Source of the DNA: Promicromonospora iranensis
GTDB taxonomy: Bacteria; Actinomycetota; Actinomycetes; Actinomycetales; Cellulomonadaceae
Assembly: GCF_028994775.1 (NCBI RefSeq)
Contig: NZ_JAJQMN010000013.1
Location: 58,945-122,944, forward strand
Reading direction: 5' to 3'
Length of the DNA: 64,000 nucleotides
Shown here: one piece after another, positions 16,227 to 25,190 of the stretch
How positions within the stretch are numbered: position 1 is the stretch's first letter
Layout of the letters: every line of letters starts with the position of its first letter
Position numbers and translations under genes: made by a program
The notes under the pieces: generated by a model
The model's input: only the letters and a program-made list of their open reading frames with translations
Databases searched by the model: none
What the model was told of the DNA's origin: nothing

Positions 16227-17845
16227 CCCACCAAGACCTGCAGACCGACGTGCTCGTGGTGGGCGCGGGCCTCGGCGGCATCGCCGCGGCGCTCGCGGCC
16301 GCCGACCGTGGCGCCTCTGTCGTCCTCACGGAGGAGTACCCCTGGATCGGCGGGCAGCTGACCTCGCAGGCGGTGCCGCCCGACGAGCATCCCTGGGTGG
16401 AGCGGTTCGGCGTGACCGCCCGCTACCGGGCGCTGCGCGACGGGATCCGCGACGTCTACCGCCGTCGCTACCCGCTGACCGACGCGGCACGCGCGTGGCC
16501 GGAGCTCAACCCGGGCGCGGGCTGGGTCTCGAAGCTGTGCCACGAGCCGCGGGTCGCCGTCGGCGTGCTGGAGGAGATGCTCGCCCCCTACCGCTCCACC
16601 GGCCGCATCCGGCTCCTGGAGCGGGTGCGTCCCACGTCGGCCACCACCGACGGCGACCAGGTGACCTCGGTGACGCTCGCCTCGGTGGTCGGTGGTCCCG
16701 AGGTGACGGTGAGCGCCGCCTACACGATCGACGCCACGGAGACCGGCGAGCTGCTTCCGCTGACCGGCACGGAGTACGTCACCGGGTTCGAGTCGGCGCG
16801 CGTGACCGGCGAGCCCAGCGCTCCCGACGAGGCCCAGCCGGACAACGTCCAGGCCCTGAGCGTGTGCTTCGTCGTCGAGCATGTCGACGGCGAGCACACG
16901 ATCGACCGCCCCGACCGCTACGACTTCTGGCGCTCGTACGCGCCGGGCGCCTGGGGCGGTGAGCGGCTGCTCTCCTGGACCGCGCCCAACCCCCGCACGC
17001 TCGCGCTGGAGCAGCGGTCGTTCACACCCAACCCGGGTGACGACCCCCTGGCGGTCGACGCCGACCAGTCGAAGAACGCCGGCGACGGCAACCTGTGGCT
17101 GTTCCGCCGCATCGCCGCGCGTGACCTCCACGAGCCGGGCTTCTACGCGGGCGACCTGTGCCTGGTGAACTGGCCGAGCATCGACTACTTCCTCGGCCAC
17201 GTCCTGGACGTGCCCCGCGACGTGGAGGAGGCCCGGATCGCCGACGCCCGGCAGCTCAGCCTGTCGATGCTCTACTGGATGCAGACCGAGGCACCGCGAC
17301 CCGACGGCGGCACGGGGTTCCCCGGCCTGCGGCTCCGGCCCGACGTCATGGGGAACGCGGACGGGCTCGCCCAGGCCCCGTACCACCGCGAGTCCCGGCG
17401 GATCCAGGCGGTCACGACGGTCACGGAGAACGACGTCTCCTACGCCGTACGCGGCGACCGGGGCGCCACGCGCTACGCGGACTCCGTCGGCGTGGGCATG
17501 TACCGGATCGACCTGCACCCGTCCACGGGCGGCGACACCTACATCGACGTGCCGTCGACGCCGTTCGAGATCCCGCTCGGCGCCCTGCTGCCCCGGCGGA
17601 CGACCAACCTGCTCGCGGGCAACAAGAACATCGGCACCACGCACATCACCAACGGGTGCTACCGGCTGCACCCCGTCGAGTGGAACGTCGGCGAGGCCGC
17701 CGGCCACCTGGCCGCACACTGCCTCGCCACCGGACGCACGCCCCACGCGGTCCAGGCCGAGCCCGACCTGCTCGCCGACTACCAGGCGGAGCTCGTCGCC
17801 GCCGGGGTCGAGCTGCGCTGGCCGGACGGCGTCCACCCGTACTGA
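16223..17845 (+). CDS. FAD-dependent oxidoreductase (FAD_oxidored, PF12831-like)
   Basis: 540 residues from a GTG overlapping the LacI stop. The N-terminal dinucleotide fold reads VLVVGAGLGGIAAALAAADR, then a second FAD contact EEYPWIGGQLTSQ. A C-terminal segment NLLAGNKNIGTTHITNGCYR followed by HPVEWNVGEAAGHLA matches the flavin-binding end of this family. Such proteins are cytosolic flavoenzymes often found inside sugar-utilisation operons, where they are thought to oxidise sugars or their derivatives; the true substrate is unknown. Translational coupling to LacI and the downstream binding protein suggests a dedicated catabolic role. Its last codons (GVHPY and stop) are part of a four-copy tandem DNA repeat. 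Confidence 0.88.
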   Translation: MTHQDLQTDVLVVGAGLGGIAAALAAADRGASVVLTEEYPWIGGQLTSQAVPPDEHPWVERFGVTARYRALRDGIRDVYRRRYPLTDAARAWPELNPGAGWVSKLCHEPRVAVGVLEEMLAPYRSTGRIRLLERVRPTSATTDGDQVTSVTLASVVGGPEVTVSAAYTIDATETGELLPLTGTEYVTGFESARVTGEPSAPDEAQPDNVQALSVCFVVEHVDGEHTIDRPDRYDFWRSYAPGAWGGERLLSWTAPNPRTLALEQRSFTPNPGDDPLAVDADQSKNAGDGNLWLFRRIAARDLHEPGFYAGDLCLVNWPSIDYFLGHVLDVPRDVEEARIADARQLSLSMLYWMQTEAPRPDGGTGFPGLRLRPDVMGNADGLAQAPYHRESRRIQAVTTVTENDVSYAVRGDRGATRYADSVGVGMYRIDLHPSTGGDTYIDVPSTPFEIPLGALLPRRTTNLLAGNKNIGTTHITNGCYRLHPVEWNVGEAAGHLAAHCLATGRTPHAVQAEPDLLADYQAELVAAGVELRWPDGVHPY

Positions 17846-17903
17846 CGGAGTCCACCCGTACTGACGGCGTCCACCCGCACTGACGGAGTCCACCCGCACT
17901 GAC
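17828..17903 (+). repeat. Four tandem copies of a 19-bp unit
   Basis: Units at 17828-17846, 17847-17865, 17866-17884 and 17885-17903 follow GGMGTCCACCCGYACTGAC, alternating A/C at position 3 and changing T to C at position 13 in the last two copies. The first copy encodes the C-terminus and stop codon of the flavoprotein; each further copy repeats the stop. The block ends 45 bases before the start of the sugar-binding lipoprotein gene. Confidence 0.95.
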
Positions 17904-17947
17904 ATACCCGGCGACACCTCGTCCCGGATCAGTCCAAAGGAGAACTG

Positions 17948-19270
17948 ATGTCTGCACAGCACACACCCCCCAGCCCCCGACTTCGAGCGGCCGTGGCCGC
18001 GGCCGCCACGAGCTCGCTGCTCGTCCTGACCGCGTGCGGTGGAGGAACCGACGCACCTGTCGGCGAGCCCGAGGCCCCGTCCGAGCCCGTCGACCTGCGG
18101 ATGACCGTCTGGACGGCGGACGAGGCGCAGCTCGAGCTCTTCCAGAGCATCGCCGACGACTACGTCGCGGAGAACCCCGAGCTGGTCTCCAGCGTGACGT
18201 TCGAGACCATCCCGTTCGAGGACTACACGACGTCGCTGACCACCCAGCTGGCCGGCGGCAACGCCCCTGACCTGGCCTGGATCTTCGAGAGCAACGCGCC
18301 GGAGTTCGTCGCCAGCGGGGCGCTCGTCGACCTGCGCCCGCTGCTGGAGAGCACGGACGGCTACGCCCTCGACGACATCGTGCCGAGCGCCCTCGGCCTC
18401 TGGGAGGACGCCGAGGGGCTGTACGCCTACCCGTTCTCCACCAGCCCGTTCGCGATGTTCGTCAACACCGACCAGATCGCCGCCGCGGACCAGACCGACC
18501 CCGCCGAGCTCGTCGCGTCCGGGGAGTGGACGTTCGACGCCGCCCGGGACATCGCCGCGGCCACCGCCGAGGACTCGGGCAAGCAGGGCCTCGTGGTCCG
18601 GGACTTCGACTACCAGACGTGGGAGAACCTGGCCACGGTCTGGTCCGGGTGGGCCGCCGCCCCGTGGAGCGAGGACGGCACGCAGTGCACCTTCACCGAG
18701 CCGGCGATGGTCGAGGCCATGACCTGGATCCACGACGCGGCGTTCGAGGACGGCGCCATGCCGGGCCCGGGCACGACCGCCGACTTCTTCGCCGGTGACG
18801 CCGCGATGACGATCACTCAGATCAGCAGGGCGTCGGCGCTCGACGGCTCGTTCGACTGGGACGTCGTGCCGCTGCCCGCGGGACCGGCCGGCAAGCAGAA
18901 CGTCGTCGGGCAGGCCGGGATCGGCGTGTTCGCCGCGGGGGAGCACCCCGACGTCGCCGCGGACTTCCTGGCGCACTTCACCGACCCCGAGAACGCCGAG
19001 CAGCTCGCCGCCTACTTCCCGCCGCCCCGCGCGTCCCTCCTGAACGCGGAGACCCTGGCCGACGCCAACCCGAGCCTGACCGCCGAGCAGCTGCAGGCCG
19101 TGGTCGTGGAGGGCGTGGAGGACGCCGTCACCAAGCCGGCGCACAAGAACTTCGCTCAGCTGTCGGAGACCGTGCGCGCCGAGCTCGACGCGCTGTGGAC
19201 CGAGGACGCGGACGTCGAGGCGGTCCTCACGGACACCTGCTCGACGATCACGCCCCTGCTGGAGGAGTGA
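17948..19270 (+). CDS. Sugar ABC transporter substrate-binding lipoprotein (SBP_bac_1)
   Basis: 440 residues from an ATG with AAAGGAG seven bases upstream. The signal peptide ends in the lipobox LTAC (C30), so the mature protein is membrane-anchored. The mature part follows the family 1 solute-binding pattern: DLRMTVWTADEAQLELFQSI, GGNAPDLAWIF, and PFSTSPFAMFVNTD. Typical length of family 1 binding proteins is 400-450. It is followed by two MalFG-type permeases, but no ATPase gene is nearby, so a shared MsiK-like ATPase encoded elsewhere is likely, as is usual in actinobacteria. Ligand is probably an oligosaccharide released by the nearby secreted glycosidase. Confidence 0.92.
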   Translation: MSAQHTPPSPRLRAAVAAAATSSLLVLTACGGGTDAPVGEPEAPSEPVDLRMTVWTADEAQLELFQSIADDYVAENPELVSSVTFETIPFEDYTTSLTTQLAGGNAPDLAWIFESNAPEFVASGALVDLRPLLESTDGYALDDIVPSALGLWEDAEGLYAYPFSTSPFAMFVNTDQIAAADQTDPAELVASGEWTFDAARDIAAATAEDSGKQGLVVRDFDYQTWENLATVWSGWAAAPWSEDGTQCTFTEPAMVEAMTWIHDAAFEDGAMPGPGTTADFFAGDAAMTITQISRASALDGSFDWDVVPLPAGPAGKQNVVGQAGIGVFAAGEHPDVAADFLAHFTDPENAEQLAAYFPPPRASLLNAETLADANPSLTAEQLQAVVVEGVEDAVTKPAHKNFAQLSETVRAELDALWTEDADVEAVLTDTCSTITPLLEE

Positions 19271-19272
19271 CC

Positions 19273-20178
19273 GTGGCGACTCTGTCCGCGGGAAATGTCT
19301 CAGCGGCGGTGCGCCGCGACTGGCTCGTCGGCTACGCCATGGTGGCGCCGGTGGTCCTCGGCGCGCTCGCGTTCGTCGTCCTCCCGCTCGGCATGGTGGT
19401 CTGGTACTCCCTGCACGAGTGGAACGTCCTGGCGAACACCTTCACCTTCGTCGGAGCAGAGAACTACGGGCGCATGGCGTCCGACGACGGCCTGGCGGAC
19501 GCGCTCCTGGCCAGCCTGTGGTTCTCGATCGGGCTCGTCGTGCTCAACATCGTGCTGGCGTTGCTGCTCGCCGTCCTCCTCAACCAGCGCCTGCCCGGCA
19601 CCACGACGTTCCGGACGTTCTTCTTCTCGCCCGTCGTCGTCTCGCTGGTCGCCTGGACGATCGTGTGGAGCTTCCTGCTGCAGGCCGACGGCGGCATCAA
19701 CGGGTTCCTCGCGGTGCTCGGCGTCGACGGACCGAACTGGCTGCGGCACGAGACCACCGCGATGATCGCGGTGATCATCGTCCAGGTCTTCAAGAACGTC
19801 GGGCTCAACATGATCCTGTTCCTCGCGGCGCTGCAGGGCGTGCCCGAGGAGCTCCAGGAGGCGGCCCGGCTGGACGGGGCCGGCGCCTGGCGGCGCTTCC
19901 GGTCGATCACCCTTCCGCTGATCAGCCCCACGATCCTGCTCGTGTCGATCATCACCATCGTCGGCTCGCTCGAGGTCTTCGCGCAGATCGACGTCCTCAC
20001 GGGCGGCGGGCCGGGGAACTCGACGACCGTCCTCGTCTACTACCTGTACCAGCAGGCGTTCCGGTTCAACGAGTTCGGGTACGCCAGCGCCATCGCGGTG
20101 CTCCTGTTCGTCATCGTCCTCGTACTGACGCTCCTGCAGTGGCAGTCGCGCAAGAGGTGGGTCTTCCATGAGGTCTGA
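19273..20178 (+). CDS. Sugar ABC transporter permease, MalF/UgpA type
   Basis: 301 residues from a GTG placed two bases after the binding-protein stop, with GGAGGAG as ribosome site. Six membrane segments are evident, beginning VGYAMVAPVVLGALAFVVLP. The EAA loop that contacts the ATPase reads EELQEAARLDGAGAWRRFRS and is followed by ITLPLISPTI, the classical MalF pattern. It works with the adjacent MalG-type permease and binding protein as a CUT1-family importer. The stop overlaps the next gene by 11 bases. Confidence 0.93.
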   Translation: MATLSAGNVSAAVRRDWLVGYAMVAPVVLGALAFVVLPLGMVVWYSLHEWNVLANTFTFVGAENYGRMASDDGLADALLASLWFSIGLVVLNIVLALLLAVLLNQRLPGTTTFRTFFFSPVVVSLVAWTIVWSFLLQADGGINGFLAVLGVDGPNWLRHETTAMIAVIIVQVFKNVGLNMILFLAALQGVPEELQEAARLDGAGAWRRFRSITLPLISPTILLVSIITIVGSLEVFAQIDVLTGGGPGNSTTVLVYYLYQQAFRFNEFGYASAIAVLLFVIVLVLTLLQWQSRKRWVFHEV

Positions 20179-21028
20179 CGTGCTGTCCCCCCGAGCCCGC
20201 CGGGGCTGGTCCCGGTGGCTGCTCGTCGCGCTCCTGGCCCTGCTGAGTGTCCCGTTCGTCTTCCCCACCTGGTGGATGGCGACCTCCAGCCTCAAGCCGA
20301 TGAGCGAGATCCTCCGCCGGGTGCCGACGATCTGGCCGCAGGACCCGACGCTGGACGCGTACGGCCAGGTGTTCACGCTCCAGCCGTTCGCCCAGCAGTA
20401 CTGGAACTCCCTCTACATCGCGGCTCTCGTCACGATCGGCACCATGCTCGTGGCCGCCATGGCGGGCTACGCGTTCGCGCGGATCCGGTTCCCCGGCGCG
20501 AACGCCCTGTTCGTGCTGGTGCTCGTCGGCCTGCTCGTGCCGTCGGAGGTGACGATCGTCCCGCTGTTCCGGATCGTCAACAGCCTCGGGCTCATCAACA
20601 CGCACTGGCCGCTGATCGTCATCCCGATCCTCGGCGCGCCCGCTGTGCTCGCCGTCTTCATCATGCGGCAGTTCTTCCTGGCGCTCCCGACGGAGCTCGA
20701 GGAGGCGGGCCGGATCGACGGACTCGGACGATGGGGGATCTTCTGGCGCATCGCCCTCCCGCTGTCGCGGTCGGCCCTCGGCGCCGTGGCCATCTTCACG
20801 TTCCTCAAGTCCTGGAACCTCTACCTGGAGCCCATCGTCTACCTGTCCAGCAAGGAGAGCTTCACGCTGCCGCAGGCACTGACCCAGTACGTCGACGCCT
20901 ACGGCGGCCCCATGTGGAACGTCCAGCTCGCCGCCACGACCCTCACCGTGCTGCCCGTCCTCGCCGTGTTCCTCGTGGCGCAGAAGCAGTTCGTCCAAGG
21001 GCTCGCGCACAGCGGGCTCAAGGGCTGA
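20168..21028 (+). CDS. Sugar ABC transporter permease, MalG/UgpE type
   Basis: 286 residues. Six membrane segments and the MalG-type EAA loop ELEEAGRIDGLGRWGIFWRI followed by ALPLSRSAL are visible, together with the conserved FPTWWMATSSLKP near residue 35. The start overlaps the upstream permease, ensuring stoichiometric expression. It is the last gene of the LacI-flavoprotein-ABC operon. No ATPase follows. Confidence 0.93.
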   Translation: MRSDVLSPRARRGWSRWLLVALLALLSVPFVFPTWWMATSSLKPMSEILRRVPTIWPQDPTLDAYGQVFTLQPFAQQYWNSLYIAALVTIGTMLVAAMAGYAFARIRFPGANALFVLVLVGLLVPSEVTIVPLFRIVNSLGLINTHWPLIVIPILGAPAVLAVFIMRQFFLALPTELEEAGRIDGLGRWGIFWRIALPLSRSALGAVAIFTFLKSWNLYLEPIVYLSSKESFTLPQALTQYVDAYGGPMWNVQLAATTLTVLPVLAVFLVAQKQFVQGLAHSGLKG

Positions 21029-21189
21029 GCCGGCGCCGGCCGCCGCGCGCGTCCGCTCAGGCGCACGCCGGGTGAAAAATGGATGTGGTGTTAACGTGAA
21101 GCGCTCTGCATTCACCGCGTCATCTGTAAAGGAGTTCTGGCGCCCCGGTGTGACAGCCCCGAAGCACGGGCGGGCGGGGGGCCGTCGTG

Positions 21190-23031
21190 ATGAGTACTTC
21201 AGAATCCACCAAGTCATTGCTCGGACAGGTCCAGCGTGCCGCGCGCCGTGTCGAGCGCGCGGCGCGCGGCCCTGCTGAGCAGCGTGTCGGCATCGACAAG
21301 ACCGTCTTCGGCGTCGCAGGCCTGATCGCCGTCGCCTTCATCGTCTGGGGCTTCGTGAGCCCCGGCAGCCTCGGTACGGTGTCCGACGCCGCCCTCGCCG
21401 GCGTGCTGCAGAACTTCGGCTGGCTGTTCGTGATCGCCGCCACCGTCTTCACGGTCTTCGTGCTGGTCGTCGCGATGGGCCGGTTCGGCCGGATCACCCT
21501 CGGCCAGGACGGCGAGAAGCCGCAGTACAAGACCTCCTCCTGGATCGCGATGATGTTCGCGACCGGTATGGGCATCGGCCTCATGTTCTACGGCGTGGGC
21601 GAGCCGCTGTACTTCTACATGGCCCCGCCGCCCGGAACCGTCGAGGGCTCGACGCCCGAGGCCGCGGCCACCGCCATGGGCACCACGCTGTTCCACTGGA
21701 CGCTGTACCCGTGGGCCATGTACGCGATCGTCGGCCTCGGCATGGCCTACGGCACCTACCGCCTGGGCCGCGCCCAGCTGTTCAGCTCGATGTTCACGTC
21801 GCTGTTCGGGCGCAAGGCGGTCAACGGTGTCGGTGGGCGCGTCATCAACATCCTGGCGATCCTCGCGACGCTGTTCGGCTCCGCCTGCTCGCTGGGCCTC
21901 GGCGCCCTCCAGATCGGCGGTGGCCTCCAGCACTCGGGCTTCCTGGGCAACATCGGCACGGCCGGGCTCGTGGTCGTCATCGCGATCCTGACCGCCCTGT
22001 TCGTCATCTCGGCCGTGTCCGGCATCGAGCGGGGCATCCAGTGGCTCTCCAACGCCAACATGTGGCTCGCGCTGGTGCTCGCCATCGTCGTGTTCATCGG
22101 CGGCCCCACCCTGTTCATCCTGAACGTGCTGCCCGCTTCCCTGGGCGCCTTCGTCGGCGACCTGCCCGAGATGGCCTCGCGTACCGCGGCCTCCGGCGAT
22201 CAGTCCCTGTCCGACTGGATGGGTACCTGGACGATCTTCTACTGGGCCTGGTGGGTGTCCTGGACGCCGTTCGTCGGCCCGTTCATCGCCCGCATCTCGC
22301 GCGGCCGCACGGTGCGCCAGTTCGTCGTCGGCGTGCTGCTGGTGCCCTCCATCGTCTCGACCCTGTGGTTCGCGATCTTCGGCGGCGGAGCCATCGGCCT
22401 GCAGGAGCGGGCCGAGCAGGCGCAGGACGCCGGGTCGGCGCTCGCCGCCATCGGCGAGGCCGGTGCCGACATCAACTTCGACCTCATCCTGTTCCAGACG
22501 CTCGGCGCCCTGCCGGTGCCGGGCTGGGTGGGCCTGGTCCTGATGGGGCTGGCGGTCGTGCTCGTGGCGATCTTCTTCGTCACCGGCGCCGACTCCGCGT
22601 CGATCATCATGGGCGGCCTGTCCGAGAACGGCGCCGAGCACCCCACCCGCAGGTCGGTGGTGTTCTGGGGTGTGAGCACCGGTGCGGTGGCCGCCGCGAT
22701 GCTGCTGGCCGGCGGCAGCGATCCGACCAGCGCCCTGAACGGCCTCAAGAACATCACCATCGTCTCGGCGCTGCCGTTCGTCGTGGTGATGCTCGTGCTC
22801 TGCGTCGCCCTGTGGAAGGACCTGTCGAGCGACCCGCTCGTCCTCAAGGGCGAGCTGGCCGTGCAGGTCCTGCGCGAGACGGTGGACACCGGCGTCGAGA
22901 AGCACGACGGCGAGCCGTTCGAGCTCTCCACCTCGGCGTCGGCCACCGAGGAGGACCCGGACGAGACCCCGACGACGCCGGAGAACGGTGTGCCGGTGGT
23001 GGCCCAGGGCGGGCCGGAGGCCAGGGGCTGA
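21190..23031 (+). CDS. BCCT family osmolyte transporter (betaine/choline/carnitine)
   Basis: 613 residues. About twelve membrane segments and family signatures are present: SSWIAMMFATGMGIGLMFYG followed by VGEPLYFY, and the tryptophan-rich WAWWVSWTPFVG in TM8. The cytosolic C-terminal tail (about 80 residues, acidic: ATEEDPDETPTTPE) resembles the osmosensory tails of BetP-like carriers. The N-terminus has an Arg-rich amphipathic region. It likely imports a quaternary-ammonium compatible solute with Na+ or H+. The ATG at 21190 is immediately preceded by an alternative GTG at 21187. A strong hairpin follows, separating it from an acetyltransferase gene. Confidence 0.93.
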   Translation: MSTSESTKSLLGQVQRAARRVERAARGPAEQRVGIDKTVFGVAGLIAVAFIVWGFVSPGSLGTVSDAALAGVLQNFGWLFVIAATVFTVFVLVVAMGRFGRITLGQDGEKPQYKTSSWIAMMFATGMGIGLMFYGVGEPLYFYMAPPPGTVEGSTPEAAATAMGTTLFHWTLYPWAMYAIVGLGMAYGTYRLGRAQLFSSMFTSLFGRKAVNGVGGRVINILAILATLFGSACSLGLGALQIGGGLQHSGFLGNIGTAGLVVVIAILTALFVISAVSGIERGIQWLSNANMWLALVLAIVVFIGGPTLFILNVLPASLGAFVGDLPEMASRTAASGDQSLSDWMGTWTIFYWAWWVSWTPFVGPFIARISRGRTVRQFVVGVLLVPSIVSTLWFAIFGGGAIGLQERAEQAQDAGSALAAIGEAGADINFDLILFQTLGALPVPGWVGLVLMGLAVVLVAIFFVTGADSASIIMGGLSENGAEHPTRRSVVFWGVSTGAVAAAMLLAGGSDPTSALNGLKNITIVSALPFVVVMLVLCVALWKDLSSDPLVLKGELAVQVLRETVDTGVEKHDGEPFELSTSASATEEDPDETPTTPENGVPVVAQGGPEARG

Positions 23032-23039
23032 CCGATAAT

Positions 23040-23067
23040 CCGTTGCCGGGCCACGGCCCGGCAACGG
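23040..23067 (+). terminator. Strong GC hairpin after the BCCT gene
   Basis: A perfect 13-bp stem, CCGTTGCCGGGCC with GGCCCGGCAACGG, and a two-base nominal loop (four in practice). It starts 9 bases after the transporter stop and ends 11 bases before the next ATG, so it may also mask the ribosome site of the acetyltransferase. Confidence 0.75.
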
Positions 23068-23078
23068 ACGGTGTACCC

Positions 23079-23867
23079 ATGACCGACCCCTCCCGCCTGC
23101 TCCAGGCCTATGACGACCAGCTCCGCACCGACGCCGAGACGCCCAGCGCGATCTCCGTCACCCGTGTCGGTCCGCTGCGGCTGGTGACGTTCCTGGGCGG
23201 GCGGGGCTTCGTCACGTACCGCGACCTCGGCGGGGCCGACGAGCCGGCGGTGCGGAAGCTCGTCGCCGAGGCCATCGCCCACTTCCGGGCCGACGGCGGC
23301 ATCGCGCAGGTCGAGTGGAAGACGCGCGGCCACGACCACGCCCCCGGCCTGCACGAGGCGCTGCTCGAGCACGGGTTCGCGCCGGAGGATCCGGAGTCGA
23401 TCATGATCGGCGAGGCGGCGGCCCTCGCGGTCGACGTCCCCCTGCCCGACGGCGTCACCGTGCGGCGGGTGACCGAGGAGCACGAGGTCCGCGCGATGTG
23501 CGCGATGCAGGACGAGGTGTTCGGTGCCCCGCCGTCGGACAGGACGGCCGACGCGATCCTGCGCCGCCAGGCGGTGGACGACAGCATGGAGCTGTGGGTC
23601 GCGGAGGCCGAGGGGCAGTTCGTGACCGCGGGCCGGCTGGAGCCGGTGGCGGACACGGTGTTCGCGGGGATCTGGGGCGGCAGCACCCGGCCCGAGTGGC
23701 GCGGGCGTGGCATCTACCGGGCGCTGACGGCGGCCCGTGCACGCTCGGCCCTGGCGTTGGGCAAGACCCTGATCCACAGCGACTCGACCGAGTACTCGCG
23801 CCCCATCCTGGAACGCTACGGCTTCGTCAAGGTCTCCACGACGACGCCCTACGCCTGGCAACGCTGA
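23079..23867 (+). CDS. GNAT family N-acetyltransferase
   Basis: 262 residues. The C-terminal half is a GNAT domain: LWVAEAEGQFVTAGRLEPVA, then the acetyl-CoA P-loop region GGSTRPEWRGRGIYRALTAA with the R-x-x-G-x-G/A-like R-G-R-G-I-Y, and the final ERYGFVKVSTTTPYAW strand. The N-terminal half is divergent and may be a second degenerate GNAT repeat (EWKTRGHDHAPGLHEALLEH). The ATG lacks a strong ribosome site and lies just after the hairpin at 23040-23067. The stop is three bases from the stop of a convergent acetyltransferase gene. Substrate unknown. Confidence 0.85.
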   Translation: MTDPSRLLQAYDDQLRTDAETPSAISVTRVGPLRLVTFLGGRGFVTYRDLGGADEPAVRKLVAEAIAHFRADGGIAQVEWKTRGHDHAPGLHEALLEHGFAPEDPESIMIGEAAALAVDVPLPDGVTVRRVTEEHEVRAMCAMQDEVFGAPPSDRTADAILRRQAVDDSMELWVAEAEGQFVTAGRLEPVADTVFAGIWGGSTRPEWRGRGIYRALTAARARSALALGKTLIHSDSTEYSRPILERYGFVKVSTTTPYAWQR

Positions 23868-23870
23868 ACG

Positions 23871-24401
23871 TCAGTCCGACCGCCGTCGGCCCATGAGGTT
23901 CGCCGGCTCGGACAGGCCCGCGTACCGGAACCCGGGCACGAGGTCCACGAACCCGAGCCGGCGGTAGAGCACCTTGGCCCGGTCGGCGGGGTCGGCAGTG
24001 GTGGACAGCAGGATGTGTCGATGCGCGGTCCGCTCGAAGAGCCCGCGCAGGAGAGCCGTCCCGTGGCCCTTGCCCTGGTGCTCCGGCAGGATCTCCAGCT
24101 CGTTGAGCTCGAACGCGTCGTCCGTCCAGCCGGCGTGGCCGGCCCGCGCCAGCGCCGGGCCCACCTGCTGGGGCCACCAGTGCTCGGGCTGGTAGTCGAA
24201 CCCGTACACGAACCCGACGAGGTCGTCGTGGTCGAACGCGCCGAGGGTCAGGGCGCCGTCGTACAGCGGCAGGTAGGCGAGCCGGGTGTCCCGGAAGTGG
24301 TCGCGGCGCTCGTCCGAGTAGCCGAACGCGCGCTGGAAGATCCGGGCGACCTCGTCCGCGCGCCGCAGCACCTCCGAGGTCTCCAGCGCGCGAATCGTCA
24401 T
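23871..24401 (-). CDS. GNAT family N-acetyltransferase
   Basis: 176 residues with a single GNAT domain: FELNELEILPEHQGKGHGTA provides the conserved strand 4 and the Q-G-K-G-H-G pyrophosphate loop, and VLYRRLGFVDL is the typical C-terminal helix-strand. The N-terminal helix VARIFQRAFGYSDERRDHFR is longer than in minimal members. Its ATG overlaps the stop of the upstream GGCT-like gene by four bases (ATGA), so the two are one operon. Acceptor substrate unknown. Confidence 0.87.
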   Translation of the reverse strand: MTIRALETSEVLRRADEVARIFQRAFGYSDERRDHFRDTRLAYLPLYDGALTLGAFDHDDLVGFVYGFDYQPEHWWPQQVGPALARAGHAGWTDDAFELNELEILPEHQGKGHGTALLRGLFERTAHRHILLSTTADPADRAKVLYRRLGFVDLVPGFRYAGLSEPANLMGRRRSD

Positions 24402-25060
24402 GTCGGCACGCTAGCGCCGGCGAGCGGTTTCGTCGCGGGAAGGTCGTCGCGGGGGAGCACGGTGGCCAGATAGGCGGCGACCTCCGCCTCGGACCAGCCG
24501 TGGGACTCGCGCAGCCCCGCCCCGATCATCGCGACGTACGCGGCGGACGGCGCCGCGTGGGGCACGTCCGCGTGCCCGTGCGGCGCCGTGAAGGTGAGCA
24601 TCGGCAGCCCGTCCAGATGCCCGACGGCGACCAGCGTCTCGTACCGGCCGGGCCCCGCCGCGTGCCGGTCGTCGATGCCCGCGAGCAGCACCGCCTCCAG
24701 CGGGTCGTCCGGCGTGGGGGAGCGGTGCATCTCCTGCGCCGCCACGTCCGCGAGCTGGGCCGCGGTGATGCGGTACGCACGGGCCGGCGTCGGGCCGACG
24801 GCGTCGTGGTCGTAGAACGCCATGCCGCCGCCCCACACCGAGGACTCGCCCGCGAACCAGAGGCGTCCGGGCAGGTGGACCGCCCGGTCCTCGCGCGGGA
24901 GCGACCGGTCCCGCGCCCCCGCGTACCGCCGCCGCGCCCCCTGCGGGCGCCCGCCCGCCAGGTAGCAGACCAGGCGGGCCCGGGCCATGTTGGACCCGTA
25001 GCTCACGTACCAGACCTCTGTGCTCAGGGCGAGAACTCCTCGGGGACGGCTGTGCGACAC
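24398..25060 (-). CDS. Gamma-glutamylcyclotransferase-fold protein (often annotated histone deacetylase)
   Basis: 220 residues in the longest form. The segment VWYVSYGSNMARARLVCYLA carries the YGSN motif of the GGCT fold, and FAGESSVWGGGMAFYD is typical of an actinobacterial group usually mislabelled histone deacetylase. Biochemical function is unknown. Start choice is unclear: GTG 25060 has no ribosome site, whereas a CTG at 25027 (giving LSTEVWYVSYGSN) has CGAGGAG eight bases upstream and fits the family N-terminus better. It overlaps and precedes the acetyltransferase gene. Confidence 0.75.
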   Translation of the reverse strand: MSHSRPRGVLALSTEVWYVSYGSNMARARLVCYLAGGRPQGARRRYAGARDRSLPREDRAVHLPGRLWFAGESSVWGGGMAFYDHDAVGPTPARAYRITAAQLADVAAQEMHRSPTPDDPLEAVLLAGIDDRHAAGPGRYETLVAVGHLDGLPMLTFTAPHGHADVPHAAPSAAYVAMIGAGLRESHGWSEAEVAAYLATVLPRDDLPATKPLAGASVPT

Positions 25061-25190
25061 AAAACGACGTTCACGTTACGCGTCGGCCACGGAGGGAACC
25101 AGGCCGGCACGACGTGCGTTTGACCACCCGGAGTTGGACAAGCGTCCTAGACTCGGTACGCAGGGATTCTTACGAGGCGGAGTGTGTGTC

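Noticed and set aside
15677..19144. Minus-strand frame of more than 1,100 codons
   Set aside because: Antisense shadow across four well-supported plus-strand genes; composition dominated by Arg, Gly, Val and His.
21091..21115. GTGAA/TTCAC inverted repeat upstream of the BCCT gene
   Set aside because: Arms of only five bases with a ten-base spacer; not distinguishable from chance.
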